A stretch of DNA of 14,391 nt, taken from NCBI GenBank assembly GCA_015490105.1, contig WFYK01000029.1, positions 1 through 14,391 of the forward strand, in the 5' to 3' direction. Positions 1 to 7,092 of this stretch are shown in pieces. The position numbers were made by a program, and so were the translations under genes. This stretch comes from Aquificaceae bacterium (GTDB lineage Bacteria > Aquificota > Aquificia > Aquificales > Aquificaceae). Numbering within the stretch: position 1 is the stretch's first letter; the number at the start of each line of letters is the position of its first letter. The notes under the pieces are model-generated. The model saw only the letters and a program-made list of their open reading frames with translations. It made no database searches and was not told where the DNA came from.

Positions 1-2350
1 GAGCCCACTCTTTGCACTGCTTGAAGGTCTCCTCCAAGACCCAAGTTCCTACCTCTATTATTAGACCTGTTTCCTCTAAGACAGGAATAAACTCTGAGGG
101 TGGAACCACACCCCTTTCGGGATCCTTCCAGCGGAGGAGGGCTTCAAAACCAACTACTTCCTTAGTATCTATCTTGTATATAGGTTGGAACTCCAAGAAA
201 AACTCCCCTTTTTGCAAAGCGCGGTGGAGTTTGCCCTTTAAAGTTAGCAGTTCCTCCGCTTTCTTGTTTAGATCTTCGCTAAAGAAAGCAAAACTATTTT
301 TGCCCTGTTCTTTGGCCCTATACATGGCGATATCAGCGTTTTTGATGAGTGTCGAAGGATCTTGGCCGTTGTCCGGATAGAGAGCTATTCCCACAGAAGC
401 GGTTATATAGATTTCCCTCCCTTGAACTTCAAAGGGTGTGTCGAAAACCTTAAGGATCCGCTCCGCAAGAAGTATAGCTTCTCTTGAATCTTTAACGATT
501 GCCACCGCTACAAATTCGTCCCCTCCGAACCTTGCCAAGGTATCGCTTTCTCTTATTACCGCTCTCATCCTCTTTGCCACTTGGATAAGGAGCATGTCCC
601 CTACCTCGTGTCCCATGGTATCGTTGATAGCTTTGAAGTAGTCGAGATCTATGAAAAGAACCGCTACTTTCATACGGCTACGTTTAGCTATCTTGATGGC
701 ACTCTGGAGTCTGTCTCTTAAAAGGGATCGGTTGGGAAGGTCAGTAAGGACATCGTAGTAAGCCATCCTGCGTAAGGTTTCCATGTATTCGTGAAGCTTT
801 GAGGTCAGATCGTCAAAGGTTCTTGAGAGGAGGTTTACTTCTTCTACTTTACTGGAGGGGAAGGAAGGTTTTGCCAAGGTATCAAGGTTTTGAGATACCA
901 AGCTCATAATGTGGGCAAGCCTCGATATGGGCATAGTTATAACCGAACTCACTACACCCGCTATAAGGAAGGAAACTAAGGTGAAGAAAAATACGGAAAT
1001 AAAGTCCGTGTTAAGTTTAGGAAGCAATATACTTACATAACGCTTCATAGATATGTGAGTGAGAATGCTCCAACCAACCTCTTCCTTCAGGGATATCTCT
1101 TTGACAAAGTAAGCACCTAAGAATTTAGAAGCCATAAAAGGGGACCTCATGTCTTCTTTGAGGGCTAAGGTGAGATCTCCGTGAACCGTAACCGTTTTTC
1201 CTATTTTTATCTTGTCAAAGGGTTTAACACCTTCGAGGGTGGACGCTATGACTCTGCCCTTCGAATCCAATACGCTAACAAAAACGTGTTCCCTGAAAGA
1301 GAACTCCCTGACGATCTTTTCTATGTGACTCAGTCGCAACCCGCAGTAAGCGTATCCTATAAACTCCCCGTCTTTCACCGCGGGAACCGCTATGCCTACC
1401 ACCGGGATGAGAGCAAACTTTGCCACAAAAACATCGGTGAAAACGGGTTTAAGCGTTTCTTTAAGTTTCAGGTAGTAGGGCCTGTAGGAAAAATTCGTTC
1501 CTATCATGTATCTCCCTTGAGGGTTTACTTCAGGATAAAAGGTGATAGCGGTTGCGTTCTCATCTGCTATGTAACAAGCGTGGAAATCCTTGAAAGCCCT
1601 GTTTATTATTTGTGTCTCCCTCTGGAGAAGCTCCCTGTTCTCCGGTCCCCACATAACGAGCCTTCCCGCAAGCTCGGAGACCGCATTCAGGTGAATTTCG
1701 AGCCAGTAGGTAATGGCATCCTTTACCGTTTCAGGTATTACCCTCAGATCCCTCCTCGCTTCCAAGATCATGTTCCCTTCTTCTTCCTTCACTTCCATTA
1801 CTGACTTAAACAGGAAGGGGATCAAAGACACGCCAACGAGGGCTATAAAGAGAACCTCCCTTAGCTTTACAGGTTCTCCTCCCTTTCTGAGAGATCGGAT
1901 GACTATAATCAGAAGCGTAGCTATAGAGGCGTTTATTATTCCGTTCACCGCATCTTTTAAAACAACCGCGGTCCCGAGAAAGGCTTCCAACTTAGCGAGT
2001 TGAACTACCGCTAAGAGGTAAAGAACACTTCCGCCGAAGGTCCAAAAGATCCAATCGGAGACTATAAAGTCCGTCCTTAGCTTTCTGGCGATCAAGGGGA
2101 CCACCAAAAACTCAAGTGTCCTTATGGCCACTACGTAAGGGTTTTGAGTGAGGTAATAAATCTGAACAAGCAGTAAAACTCCTCCCGCCAGTGCCCAAAG
2201 GGGACCGAGAAGTTCAAATATCAGAAAGAAGACAAAGAAACCAAAGTATAGGTGCAGTGAATCCAAAAACAGGGGCAGACTAAAGCTGTTGATCAAAAGA
2301 CCTAAGGTTGTAAGTCCTGTCCAAACAAAAAACTTTATTAACTTATCCAT
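1..2350 (-). CDS. Membrane Cache-HAMP-GGDEF-EAL cyclic-di-GMP protein (3' end beyond window)
   Basis: The reverse strand is open from ATG at 2350 to the left edge, about 783 codons without a stop. The order is a multi-helix hydrophobic N-terminus (residues about 5-180, last helix near 166-180), an extracytoplasmic segment (about 184-445) with the Cache-like motif FSYRPYY at 287-293, a membrane helix at about 450-472, a HAMP-like linker to about 525, and a GGDEF domain beginning near DVLTDLPNR (533-541). GGDEF is intact at 609-613, and the inhibitory site RESD lies at 600-603, five residues upstream. An EAL domain follows, with EAL at 736-738 in the context FEALLRW; most of it, including other metal ligands, lies outside. 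By family knowledge, GGDEF makes c-di-GMP from GTP and EAL hydrolyses it to pGpG. Both signatures visible here look active, so a bifunctional enzyme sensing a small ligand is inferred. Its ATG overlaps the mnmA stop by one base (TAATG), implying co-transcription. Confidence 0.93.
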   Translation of the reverse strand, partial: MDKLIKFFVWTGLTTLGLLINSFSLPLFLDSLHLYFGFFVFFLIFELLGPLWALAGGVLLLVQIYYLTQNPYVVAIRTLEFLVVPLIARKLRTDFIVSDWIFWTFGGSVLYLLAVVQLAKLEAFLGTAVVLKDAVNGIINASIATLLIIVIRSLRKGGEPVKLREVLFIALVGVSLIPFLFKSVMEVKEEEGNMILEARRDLRVIPETVKDAITYWLEIHLNAVSELAGRLVMWGPENRELLQRETQIINRAFKDFHACYIADENATAITFYPEVNPQGRYMIGTNFSYRPYYLKLKETLKPVFTDVFVAKFALIPVVGIAVPAVKDGEFIGYAYCGLRLSHIEKIVREFSFREHVFVSVLDSKGRVIASTLEGVKPFDKIKIGKTVTVHGDLTLALKEDMRSPFMASKFLGAYFVKEISLKEEVGWSILTHISMKRYVSILLPKLNTDFISVFFFTLVSFLIAGVVSSVITMPISRLAHIMSLVSQNLDTLAKPSFPSSKVEEVNLLSRTFDDLTSKLHEYMETLRRMAYYDVLTDLPNRSLLRDRLQSAIKIAKRSRMKVAVLFIDLDYFKAINDTMGHEVGDMLLIQVAKRMRAVIRESDTLARFGGDEFVAVAIVKDSREAILLAERILKVFDTPFEVQGREIYITASVGIALYPDNGQDPSTLIKNADIAMYRAKEQGKNSFAFFSEDLNKKAEELLTLKGKLHRALQKGEFFLEFQPIYKIDTKEVVGFEALLRWKDPERGVVPPSEFIPVLEETGLIIEVGTWVLEETFKQCKEWA

Positions 2351-3414
2351 TAGGGCCTTTCTATAATTCCACCTCCGAGGAGAAGATCCCCTTCGTAGAG
2401 AGCAAGAACCTGTCCTGGTGTTATACCCCTTATGGGTTCCTTGAATTTAAATAGAAAGCCTTCCTTCGTTTCCTTTACATCTTCGATCGCAACGGGTTTG
2501 TGCCGGTATCTGACTTGGCCTTCCGGAGAGGACCACCTTTCCATAGGAACGTGAAGATTCAGGTGCTTTACCAGTAATGTGTCGCTGTATAGGTATTCTT
2601 CTTCACCCACTATGAGAGCGTTTTTTTGCGGATCGAGATCTATAACGTATAAGGGTTTTTTCCAAGATACACCTATGCCCCTTCTTTGTCCTATCGTATA
2701 TCTGTAAAGACCCTTGTGCTTGCCCAAAACTTTACCGGAAACGTGGACTATAGGCCCCTCTTTAACACCCACTATAGCTTCTATATACTCTCCCGGAGAC
2801 TTACCCATTAAGAAGCAAACCTCTTGGGAGTCCCTCTTGTCCGCAACTGGAAGTCCCCTACTTTTTGCTATTTCCCTTACCTGATCCTTGGTCATATCTC
2901 CGAGGGGAAACTCCAAAAGTTCCAAGTCCTCTTTTCTAACGAGAGCAAGAAAGTAAGACTGATCCCTGTTAGAATCCCTTCCTCTCCGTATGACCTTGCC
3001 CACACCTTCTATATAGTCAGTTTTTGCATAGTGACCCGTAGCGAGCCTATCTATCTGTGCTACATCTCTGAGATAGCGGGCGAAAAATCCCGTTTTTACC
3101 TCCCTGTTGCAAACTGCGCAGGGGTTGGGAGTTCTCCCCTTCAAGTATTCGGAGATAAAGTAGTCTATTACCCTGCTTTTGAAGATTTTCTCCCAGTCGA
3201 AGGTAAGGTGGGGTATGCCGAGTCTTTTAGAAACCTCCGCAGCGTCCCTAACATCCTTGGGAGAACAGCAAACTTGAGGCCCTTCCTCGAGATCGCATTC
3301 GGAAACGGTGTGAAAACGAAGTGTCACGCCAATGACCTCGTGACCTGCCTCTTTCATCAAAAGGGCGGTGACGCTACTGTCAACGCCACCGCTCATCCCG
3401 ACCGCTATCCTCAT
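2350..3414 (-). CDS. mnmA: tRNA-specific 2-thiouridylase MnmA
   Basis: A 354-residue protein, normal length for MnmA, which thiolates U34 at C2 in tRNAs for Lys, Glu and Gln in the cytoplasm, using ATP and sulfur relayed from a cysteine desulfurase. The PP-loop SGGVDSS is at residues 8-14. The conserved PNPCAVCN segment holds C99 and C102, and DSQEVCFL holds C200; C102 and C200 correspond to the catalytic pair of the E. coli enzyme. C99 makes a CxxC with C102, so three cysteines are available for either a disulfide/persulfide mechanism or an iron-sulfur cluster. The GQRRGIG segment and C-terminal beta-barrel are present. The ATG overlaps the stop of the upstream ATPase (ATGA). No strong Shine-Dalgarno is visible, so translational coupling is likely. 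Identity is very secure. Confidence 0.97.
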   Translation of the reverse strand: MRIAVGMSGGVDSSVTALLMKEAGHEVIGVTLRFHTVSECDLEEGPQVCCSPKDVRDAAEVSKRLGIPHLTFDWEKIFKSRVIDYFISEYLKGRTPNPCAVCNREVKTGFFARYLRDVAQIDRLATGHYAKTDYIEGVGKVIRRGRDSNRDQSYFLALVRKEDLELLEFPLGDMTKDQVREIAKSRGLPVADKRDSQEVCFLMGKSPGEYIEAIVGVKEGPIVHVSGKVLGKHKGLYRYTIGQRRGIGVSWKKPLYVIDLDPQKNALIVGEEEYLYSDTLLVKHLNLHVPMERWSSPEGQVRYRHKPVAIEDVKETKEGFLFKFKEPIRGITPGQVLALYEGDLLLGGGIIERP

Positions 3415-4208
3415 GTTCTATCAAAATTATAAGGTTCCTTGAGTCTTTCAAGCTTAAACCTTCCCTCAAAGTCCTTGGCAAATTGAAGAGCAACCCTTCC
3501 CGAAAAACTTCCCCTCTCCCTTGCCCAAGAAATGGCTTCCTTTTTCACCTCCTCCCAGCGGATCTCCTCTAACACTCCGCTCTTTTCAAGATAGTTCCTT
3601 ACTATCTCCAGATACTGATCTGGAGTAAAGGCGAAAAAGCCTAGCCTTATGCCGAACCTTTCCGCGAGGGAGGTTCTCTCTTGAAGCGTCTCTTGAGGAA
3701 ACTTATCCTCCTCTTCCCACCTGCTCGGCATCAGATTTTTCCTATTGGAGGTAGCGTAGACAAGAACATTTTCGGGCCTCTCTTCTATATCCCCGTCAAG
3801 GAGGGATTTAAGAACCTTGAAGTCCGTTTCGGAAGGTTCGAAGGAAAGATCGTCGAAGAACAGAATGAACCTAAGATCGGATCTTCTAAGAATCTCATAA
3901 AGATCCGTCAAGGAAGGTATATCCCACCTGTAGACCTGAACTATCCTAAGACCTTCCTTTCCGAAAGGCTTTAAAAGACTGCGCACCAAGGAGGATTTGC
4001 CCGTTCCCCTGTCTCCCCACAACAGCACATCGTTTGCGGGAAATCCCCTCACAAACTGAGCTGTGTTTCTAAAGAGGATCTCCTTTTGTCTATCCACAAA
4101 AAGCAAGGAATCGGGATCCGGCACAGATGGATGAGCAACAGGTTCGAGGGAGTCCCCTTTTAAACGGAAGGCAAGGAAATTTTTCAGATCCCTTTCACTT
4201 ACCTTCAT
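3411..4208 (-). CDS. DUF815-type AAA ATPase
   Basis: A 265-residue P-loop ATPase. Walker A is GDRGTGKS at 65-72, Walker B is ILFFDD ending at 119-120, and a sensor-1-like Asn lies in YATSNRKNLM (N155). LAERFG near 181-186 matches the place where DUF815 proteins carry a conserved arginine before the lid domain. The order and spacing fit the DUF815 family of small DnaA/AAA-like ATPases, whose cellular role is not established. It starts 14 bases inside the end of the ferritin-like gene and its stop overlaps the mnmA start by four bases, so it is mid-operon. The N-terminus before residue 40 is short and lacks a recognisable partner domain. Family call is confident; function is unknown. Confidence 0.88.
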   Translation of the reverse strand: MKVSERDLKNFLAFRLKGDSLEPVAHPSVPDPDSLLFVDRQKEILFRNTAQFVRGFPANDVLLWGDRGTGKSSLVRSLLKPFGKEGLRIVQVYRWDIPSLTDLYEILRRSDLRFILFFDDLSFEPSETDFKVLKSLLDGDIEERPENVLVYATSNRKNLMPSRWEEEDKFPQETLQERTSLAERFGIRLGFFAFTPDQYLEIVRNYLEKSGVLEEIRWEEVKKEAISWARERGSFSGRVALQFAKDFEGRFKLERLKEPYNFDRT

Positions 4209-5070
4209 CTTTCTCTTTCAGATCACCTACCGAAAAGCGGTGTGCCCTCTTTAAGAACTCTACCAGTCTCCTGTGGTGATATTCCTCCTGCCCTTCTATC
4301 CAGTTGAGAAGTTCCCTTATAGATTGGTCCTTTATCTCCTTTGCCTTCCTTATATATTCCGCCTTGGACTCCTCTTCGTAGAGAATGTGATCTTCTACGC
4401 CTTTGCACTTTTCCACTTTAGGCATAGAAAGATCAGGAGTTCCTCCCATTTGACCTATCTTCTCTCCCAGCTCACCCATGTGAACCATGCTCTCGATCGC
4501 AAGGTCAAGCATTATGTCCTTGTAATCGCAGTTCTTAGAGTGAAAGAAGTGATAAAGATATTCGAGAATTATTTTGTATTCTTCCTTTAAAAGCTTGTTG
4601 AGAAGCTTTACTGTTTCCTCGTCCGCTTTTTTCTTCTCTTCGGGAGAAAACTCTCTATTCTTTACCTCTTCGAGCAGTTCCGCGAACTCATCTCTGTGCT
4701 GGCTCTCGTCGTGAATAACCCTTTCTAAAAGCTTCTTAACAGAGTCATCCTTTACAATTTCCAATTGCTGTGTGTAAATCTCTATCGCTTTTTCCTCCGC
4801 ATTCACATCGTTTCGGAGCATATCCTCCCAAGAGGGACCGCCTACCTTTATCTCCTCCTCTACTCTTTTGAGTTCTACTTCTCCTCCCAGCTGAACTACC
4901 TTTTGAGCGAACCACTTCATGTGCCTCATCTCTTGGCGAGCGATCTTTTCGATCTCGCCCGTTATAGAAGGGTCACCTATGAGGAATATGTGGTAGAGAT
5001 ACTGAACTATAGCGGAGTGTTCTAAAGCCACATCGTATAGGAGCAAGCTTATAAGCTCGGATCTCTTCAT
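4195..5070 (-). CDS. Duplicated ferritin-like (rubrerythrin/bacterioferritin-fold) protein
   Basis: A 291-residue protein made of two ferritin-like four-helix units. The halves align visibly: ALEHSAIVQYLYHIF (about 16-30) with EEYKIILEYLYHFF (about 163-176), and EMRHMKW near 50 with ESMVHMG near 197. Unit 1 has a plausible di-iron set: E17, E47-x2-H50, E92/E93 and E122-x2-H125. Unit 2 has E164, H197, E232-E234 and E262-x2-H265, but the residue aligned with E47 is S194, with E193 one place earlier, so its metal site may be altered or lost. Proteins of this superfamily oxidise or store iron or reduce peroxide; which applies here cannot be read from sequence. No rubredoxin-type CxxC domain is present. 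It is first in its operon, with GGAGGT about seven bases before the ATG, and is transcribed away from the ATP-synthase stalk genes. Confidence 0.85.
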   Translation of the reverse strand: MKRSELISLLLYDVALEHSAIVQYLYHIFLIGDPSITGEIEKIARQEMRHMKWFAQKVVQLGGEVELKRVEEEIKVGGPSWEDMLRNDVNAEEKAIEIYTQQLEIVKDDSVKKLLERVIHDESQHRDEFAELLEEVKNREFSPEEKKKADEETVKLLNKLLKEEYKIILEYLYHFFHSKNCDYKDIMLDLAIESMVHMGELGEKIGQMGGTPDLSMPKVEKCKGVEDHILYEEESKAEYIRKAKEIKDQSIRELLNWIEGQEEYHHRRLVEFLKRAHRFSVGDLKEKDEGK

Positions 5071-5076
5071 AATTAA

Positions 5077-5082
5077 ACCTCC
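5077..5082 (-). promoter_or_regulatory. Shine-Dalgarno of ferritin-like gene
   Basis: GGAGGT on the minus strand, about six to seven bases ahead of the ATG at 5070. It fixes this start over internal methionines. Confidence 0.85.
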
Positions 5083-5127
5083 GTCGGTTCAAGAAAGTAT
5101 ATAATTATTCCGACACATCGGATCGGC

Positions 5128-5133
5128 GGAGGT
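5128..5133 (+). promoter_or_regulatory. Shine-Dalgarno of the b' subunit gene
   Basis: GGAGGT lies four bases ahead of the ATG at 5138. With the SD of the divergent gene it forms an inverted repeat, AACCTCCG (5076-5083) and CGGAGGTT (5127-5134), which is explained by two SD sequences facing away from each other. Confidence 0.85.
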
Positions 5134-5137
5134 TCTT

Positions 5138-5575
5138 ATGGGAGACGTAGTGGTAATACCGGATATAACCCTGTTCATCCAAGGTGCCCTCTTTTTGGCT
5201 TTTTTGGTGGTTATAAACCAGTTACTGATCAAGCCTTATACCCAAGTTATAGAAGAAAGGGAATCCATAGTAAAGACCAACTTGGAAAAAGCCAAGGATC
5301 TCCGCGAAGAGGCGAAAACCTACATAGAAGAAGCTAATGAAATACTGGAAAAAGCGAGAAAAGAAGCCAACGCTATCTTAGAGGAAGCCAGAAAAGAAGC
5401 GACCAAAATTAGAAACCAAATTATTGAACAGGCTGAGAGAGAAGCCCAAGAGGAAATAGAGAGGGGGGTTGCACAAATAAGGGAGTCTTTGGAAAAAGAA
5501 AAGCACAAGCTCGAAGGTGCTCTTAAGGAAGTAGCTCAAAGCATAGTTAAAAAGATCCTCGGAGAGGTGGCATGA
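5138..5575 (+). CDS. atpF1: ATP synthase Fo subunit b' (AtpF1 type)
   Basis: A 145-residue stator protein. One membrane helix (about residues 10-30) ends in the b-subunit hallmark LLIKPY, followed by a long, almost uninterrupted Glu/Lys/Ala-rich coiled coil to the C-terminus. By family knowledge it pairs with a second b chain to form the peripheral stalk that holds F1 against rotation. It has no cleavable signal, unlike the next gene. It is the first gene of a plus-strand operon, with a strong SD, and its stop overlaps the next start by four bases (ATGA). Two non-identical b genes in tandem are known from Aquifex, phototrophs and cyanobacteria. The symbol follows the Aquifex naming. Confidence 0.9.
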   Translation: MGDVVVIPDITLFIQGALFLAFLVVINQLLIKPYTQVIEERESIVKTNLEKAKDLREEAKTYIEEANEILEKARKEANAILEEARKEATKIRNQIIEQAEREAQEEIERGVAQIRESLEKEKHKLEGALKEVAQSIVKKILGEVA

Positions 5576-6129
5576 AAAAGCTCTTGCTTGTTACGGTTAT
5601 CTTCTCAGGTATTGCTTTCGCAGGTGGAGGAGAAGGCGGACATCACAGCCCTCTGGAACTCTTCTGGAAAGGCTTTAACATCCTGCTATTTTTGGGGATC
5701 GTCTACTGGTTTGGAAGGAAACCCATAGCGGAAGCTTTCAATAACTTCTGGAGATCTTTATACACCGAAGTGGATAAGTCCGAGGAGGAGCTAAAGAAAG
5801 CCCAAGAAGAGCTAAAAAAGGCCAAAGAGGAACTTGAAAAGGCTAAGGTGAAAGCTGAACAGTCTGTAGCTCTCGCCCGGGAATCCGCACAGGCGGAAAT
5901 AAAGGAAGCGGAAAAGCACGCTAAAGAGGTTGCACAGCGTATAAAGGAAAGGGCCAAGGAAACGGTAGAGGTAGAACTCAAGAAAGCCAAGGAAGAACTC
6001 GCCCTTTACGGTATGAAAAAGGCGGAAGAGATCGCTCTTTCTATGCTCGAGGATGCCTTCCAAAAGCCCGAAGTCAGGAAGAACTATGTGGAGAGACAGC
6101 TAAGAACCTTGGAGGGAAGAAATGAATAA
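5572..6129 (+). CDS. atpF2: ATP synthase Fo subunit b (AtpF2 type) with N-terminal signal-like sequence
   Basis: A 185-residue b subunit. Residues 1-17 resemble a signal peptide: a Lys pair, a hydrophobic core and a plausible cleavage after AFA. A Gly/His-rich stretch follows, then the true membrane helix (about 31-48) ending at YWFGRKPI, the usual b-subunit exit motif. From about 60 to 175 it is a charged coiled coil with repeating KKAQEELKKA-like heptads. It is expected to heterodimerise with the preceding b' chain in the peripheral stalk. The signal-like N-terminus would place the residues before the helix outside the membrane; whether it is cleaved cannot be judged here. It overlaps b' by four bases and atpH by eight. 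The SD is GGAGAGG near 5561. Confidence 0.9.
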   Translation: MKKLLLVTVIFSGIAFAGGGEGGHHSPLELFWKGFNILLFLGIVYWFGRKPIAEAFNNFWRSLYTEVDKSEEELKKAQEELKKAKEELEKAKVKAEQSVALARESAQAEIKEAEKHAKEVAQRIKERAKETVEVELKKAKEELALYGMKKAEEIALSMLEDAFQKPEVRKNYVERQLRTLEGRNE

Positions 6130-6664
6130 GAAGAAGGATCTTGCACGCAAAATTGTAAGGATCCTCGTAAGGAAGATACCAAAGGACAAAAACACACTAA
6201 TAAGTGTAGGGGAATTTTTAGGGACACTTGCACTTCTCTACAGGAAAAACACGGAAATTAGGAACTTCTTGATAACTCCCTTTATAGAAAAAGCTAAAAA
6301 GTTGGAGGCTTTAAAGAGACTCGGAGAGCGTTTTAACCTACCTAAAGAGGCCTTCGATGTCCTCGAATATGTAATAGATCTCAACGCCTTCGGGCTTTTG
6401 AACGAGATCAAGCGCTTTTACGATCATGAAGTTGAAAAGCTTATGAAGGCTTCAAAGGGATACTTAACTTTAGCCCACGAACTCGAAGAGGATCAGATAA
6501 AGGAAATAACTCAAACCCTTGAAAGGGTCCTCGGAAGGGAGATGGAGGTTGAGGTATCTTACGATAAAAGCCTGGTGGGGGGTTTTGTCTTTAAAACTTC
6601 CGGGTTCGTAGTAGATGCCTCCGTCAGAAGACAGCTAAGAGATCTCCTCAAGGTCGGAGGTTAA
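6122..6664 (+). CDS. atpH: ATP synthase F1 subunit delta (OSCP)
   Basis: A 180-residue delta subunit, normal length. The N-terminal helical domain (about 1-105) binds the top of F1 in the family. The C-terminal part has the conserved delta signature, LVGGFVFKTSGFVVDASVR at about 151-169, followed by a short helix that contacts the b chains. The start is supported by GGAGGG at 6111-6116, five bases ahead of ATG, within the end of the b gene (eight-base overlap). In most bacteria atpA (alpha) follows delta; here ndk follows, so the F1 genes for alpha, beta, gamma and epsilon must lie elsewhere. Confidence 0.92.
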   Translation: MNKKKDLARKIVRILVRKIPKDKNTLISVGEFLGTLALLYRKNTEIRNFLITPFIEKAKKLEALKRLGERFNLPKEAFDVLEYVIDLNAFGLLNEIKRFYDHEVEKLMKASKGYLTLAHELEEDQIKEITQTLERVLGREMEVEVSYDKSLVGGFVFKTSGFVVDASVRRQLRDLLKVGG

Positions 6665-6669
6665 GAAGG

Positions 6670-7092
6670 ATGGAAAGGACGCTGATAATTATCAAGCCTG
6701 ACGCGGTAGAGAAAAAGGCGGTGGGGAAGATACTGGATAGGTTTTTGGAGGAAGGTTTCCAGATAAGGGCTCTTAAAATGTTTCGATTTACCGAGGATCA
6801 AGCCAAAAGGTTTTACATAGTGCACAAAGACAGGCCCTTTTACGGGGAGCTTGTAGAGTTTATGACTTCGGGACCGGTAGTAGCTGCGGTTCTTGAGGGT
6901 GAGAACGCCATAAAGAGGGTCAGAGAAATAATAGGGCCAACCGACAGTGAGGAAGCAAGAAAGGTAGCTCCCAACTCAATAAGGGCACTTTTTGGAACGG
7001 ACAAAGGGAAGAACGCTATACACGCTTCTGACTCTCAAGAGTCCGCGAGCTACGAGATACCTTTTATCTTCTCTGAGCTGGAGATGGTCTAA
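6670..7092 (+). CDS. ndk: Nucleoside diphosphate kinase
   Basis: A 140-residue enzyme that transfers the gamma phosphate of NTPs to NDPs through a phosphohistidine. The N-terminus ERTLIIIKPDAV is typical. The catalytic segment NAIHASDS places the active His at residue 118, and the Kpn-loop region TSGPVVAAVLEG (about 67-78) is intact. The segment reads HASDS rather than the usual HGSDS. GGAGG at 6656-6660 overlaps the end of atpH and lies nine bases before the ATG, and the gap to atpH is five bases, so co-transcription with the ATP synthase stalk genes is likely. Length and motifs are normal. Confidence 0.97.
   Translation: MERTLIIIKPDAVEKKAVGKILDRFLEEGFQIRALKMFRFTEDQAKRFYIVHKDRPFYGELVEFMTSGPVVAAVLEGENAIKRVREIIGPTDSEEARKVAPNSIRALFGTDKGKNAIHASDSQESASYEIPFIFSELEMV

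Larger units (their letters stand above)
5071..5137. promoter_or_regulatory. Divergent promoter region between ferritin-like and atpF operons
   Basis: This 67-base gap is the only divergent junction in the window. It has an AT-rich core near 5096-5106 that reads TATAAT on the plus strand (5100-5105) and TATACT on the minus strand (5101-5096), so the two promoters may share or overlap their -10 regions. No convincing -35 element is seen for either direction. CCGA-CACA-TCGG (5110-5121) is a small perfect inverted repeat that could be an operator or chance. Promoter function is inferred from gene arrangement. Confidence 0.5.

Noticed and set aside
1181..1804. A 207-codon open frame on the plus strand
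   Set aside because: It is antisense to the Cache domain of the GGDEF-EAL gene, whose reverse-strand reading is uninterrupted and motif-rich.
2824..3432. A 202-codon open frame on the plus strand
   Set aside because: It is the antisense shadow of mnmA, with no recognisable domain or SD.
3426..3454. TATAAT with an upstream TTGAAA just before mnmA on the minus strand
   Set aside because: The spacing is only 14 bases and both fall in the coding end of the ATPase gene (LERLKEPYNF), so coincidence is more likely than a promoter.
5076..5134. Inverted repeat AACCTCCG / CGGAGGTT as an operator
   Set aside because: It consists of the two divergent Shine-Dalgarno sequences, which are symmetrical by necessity.
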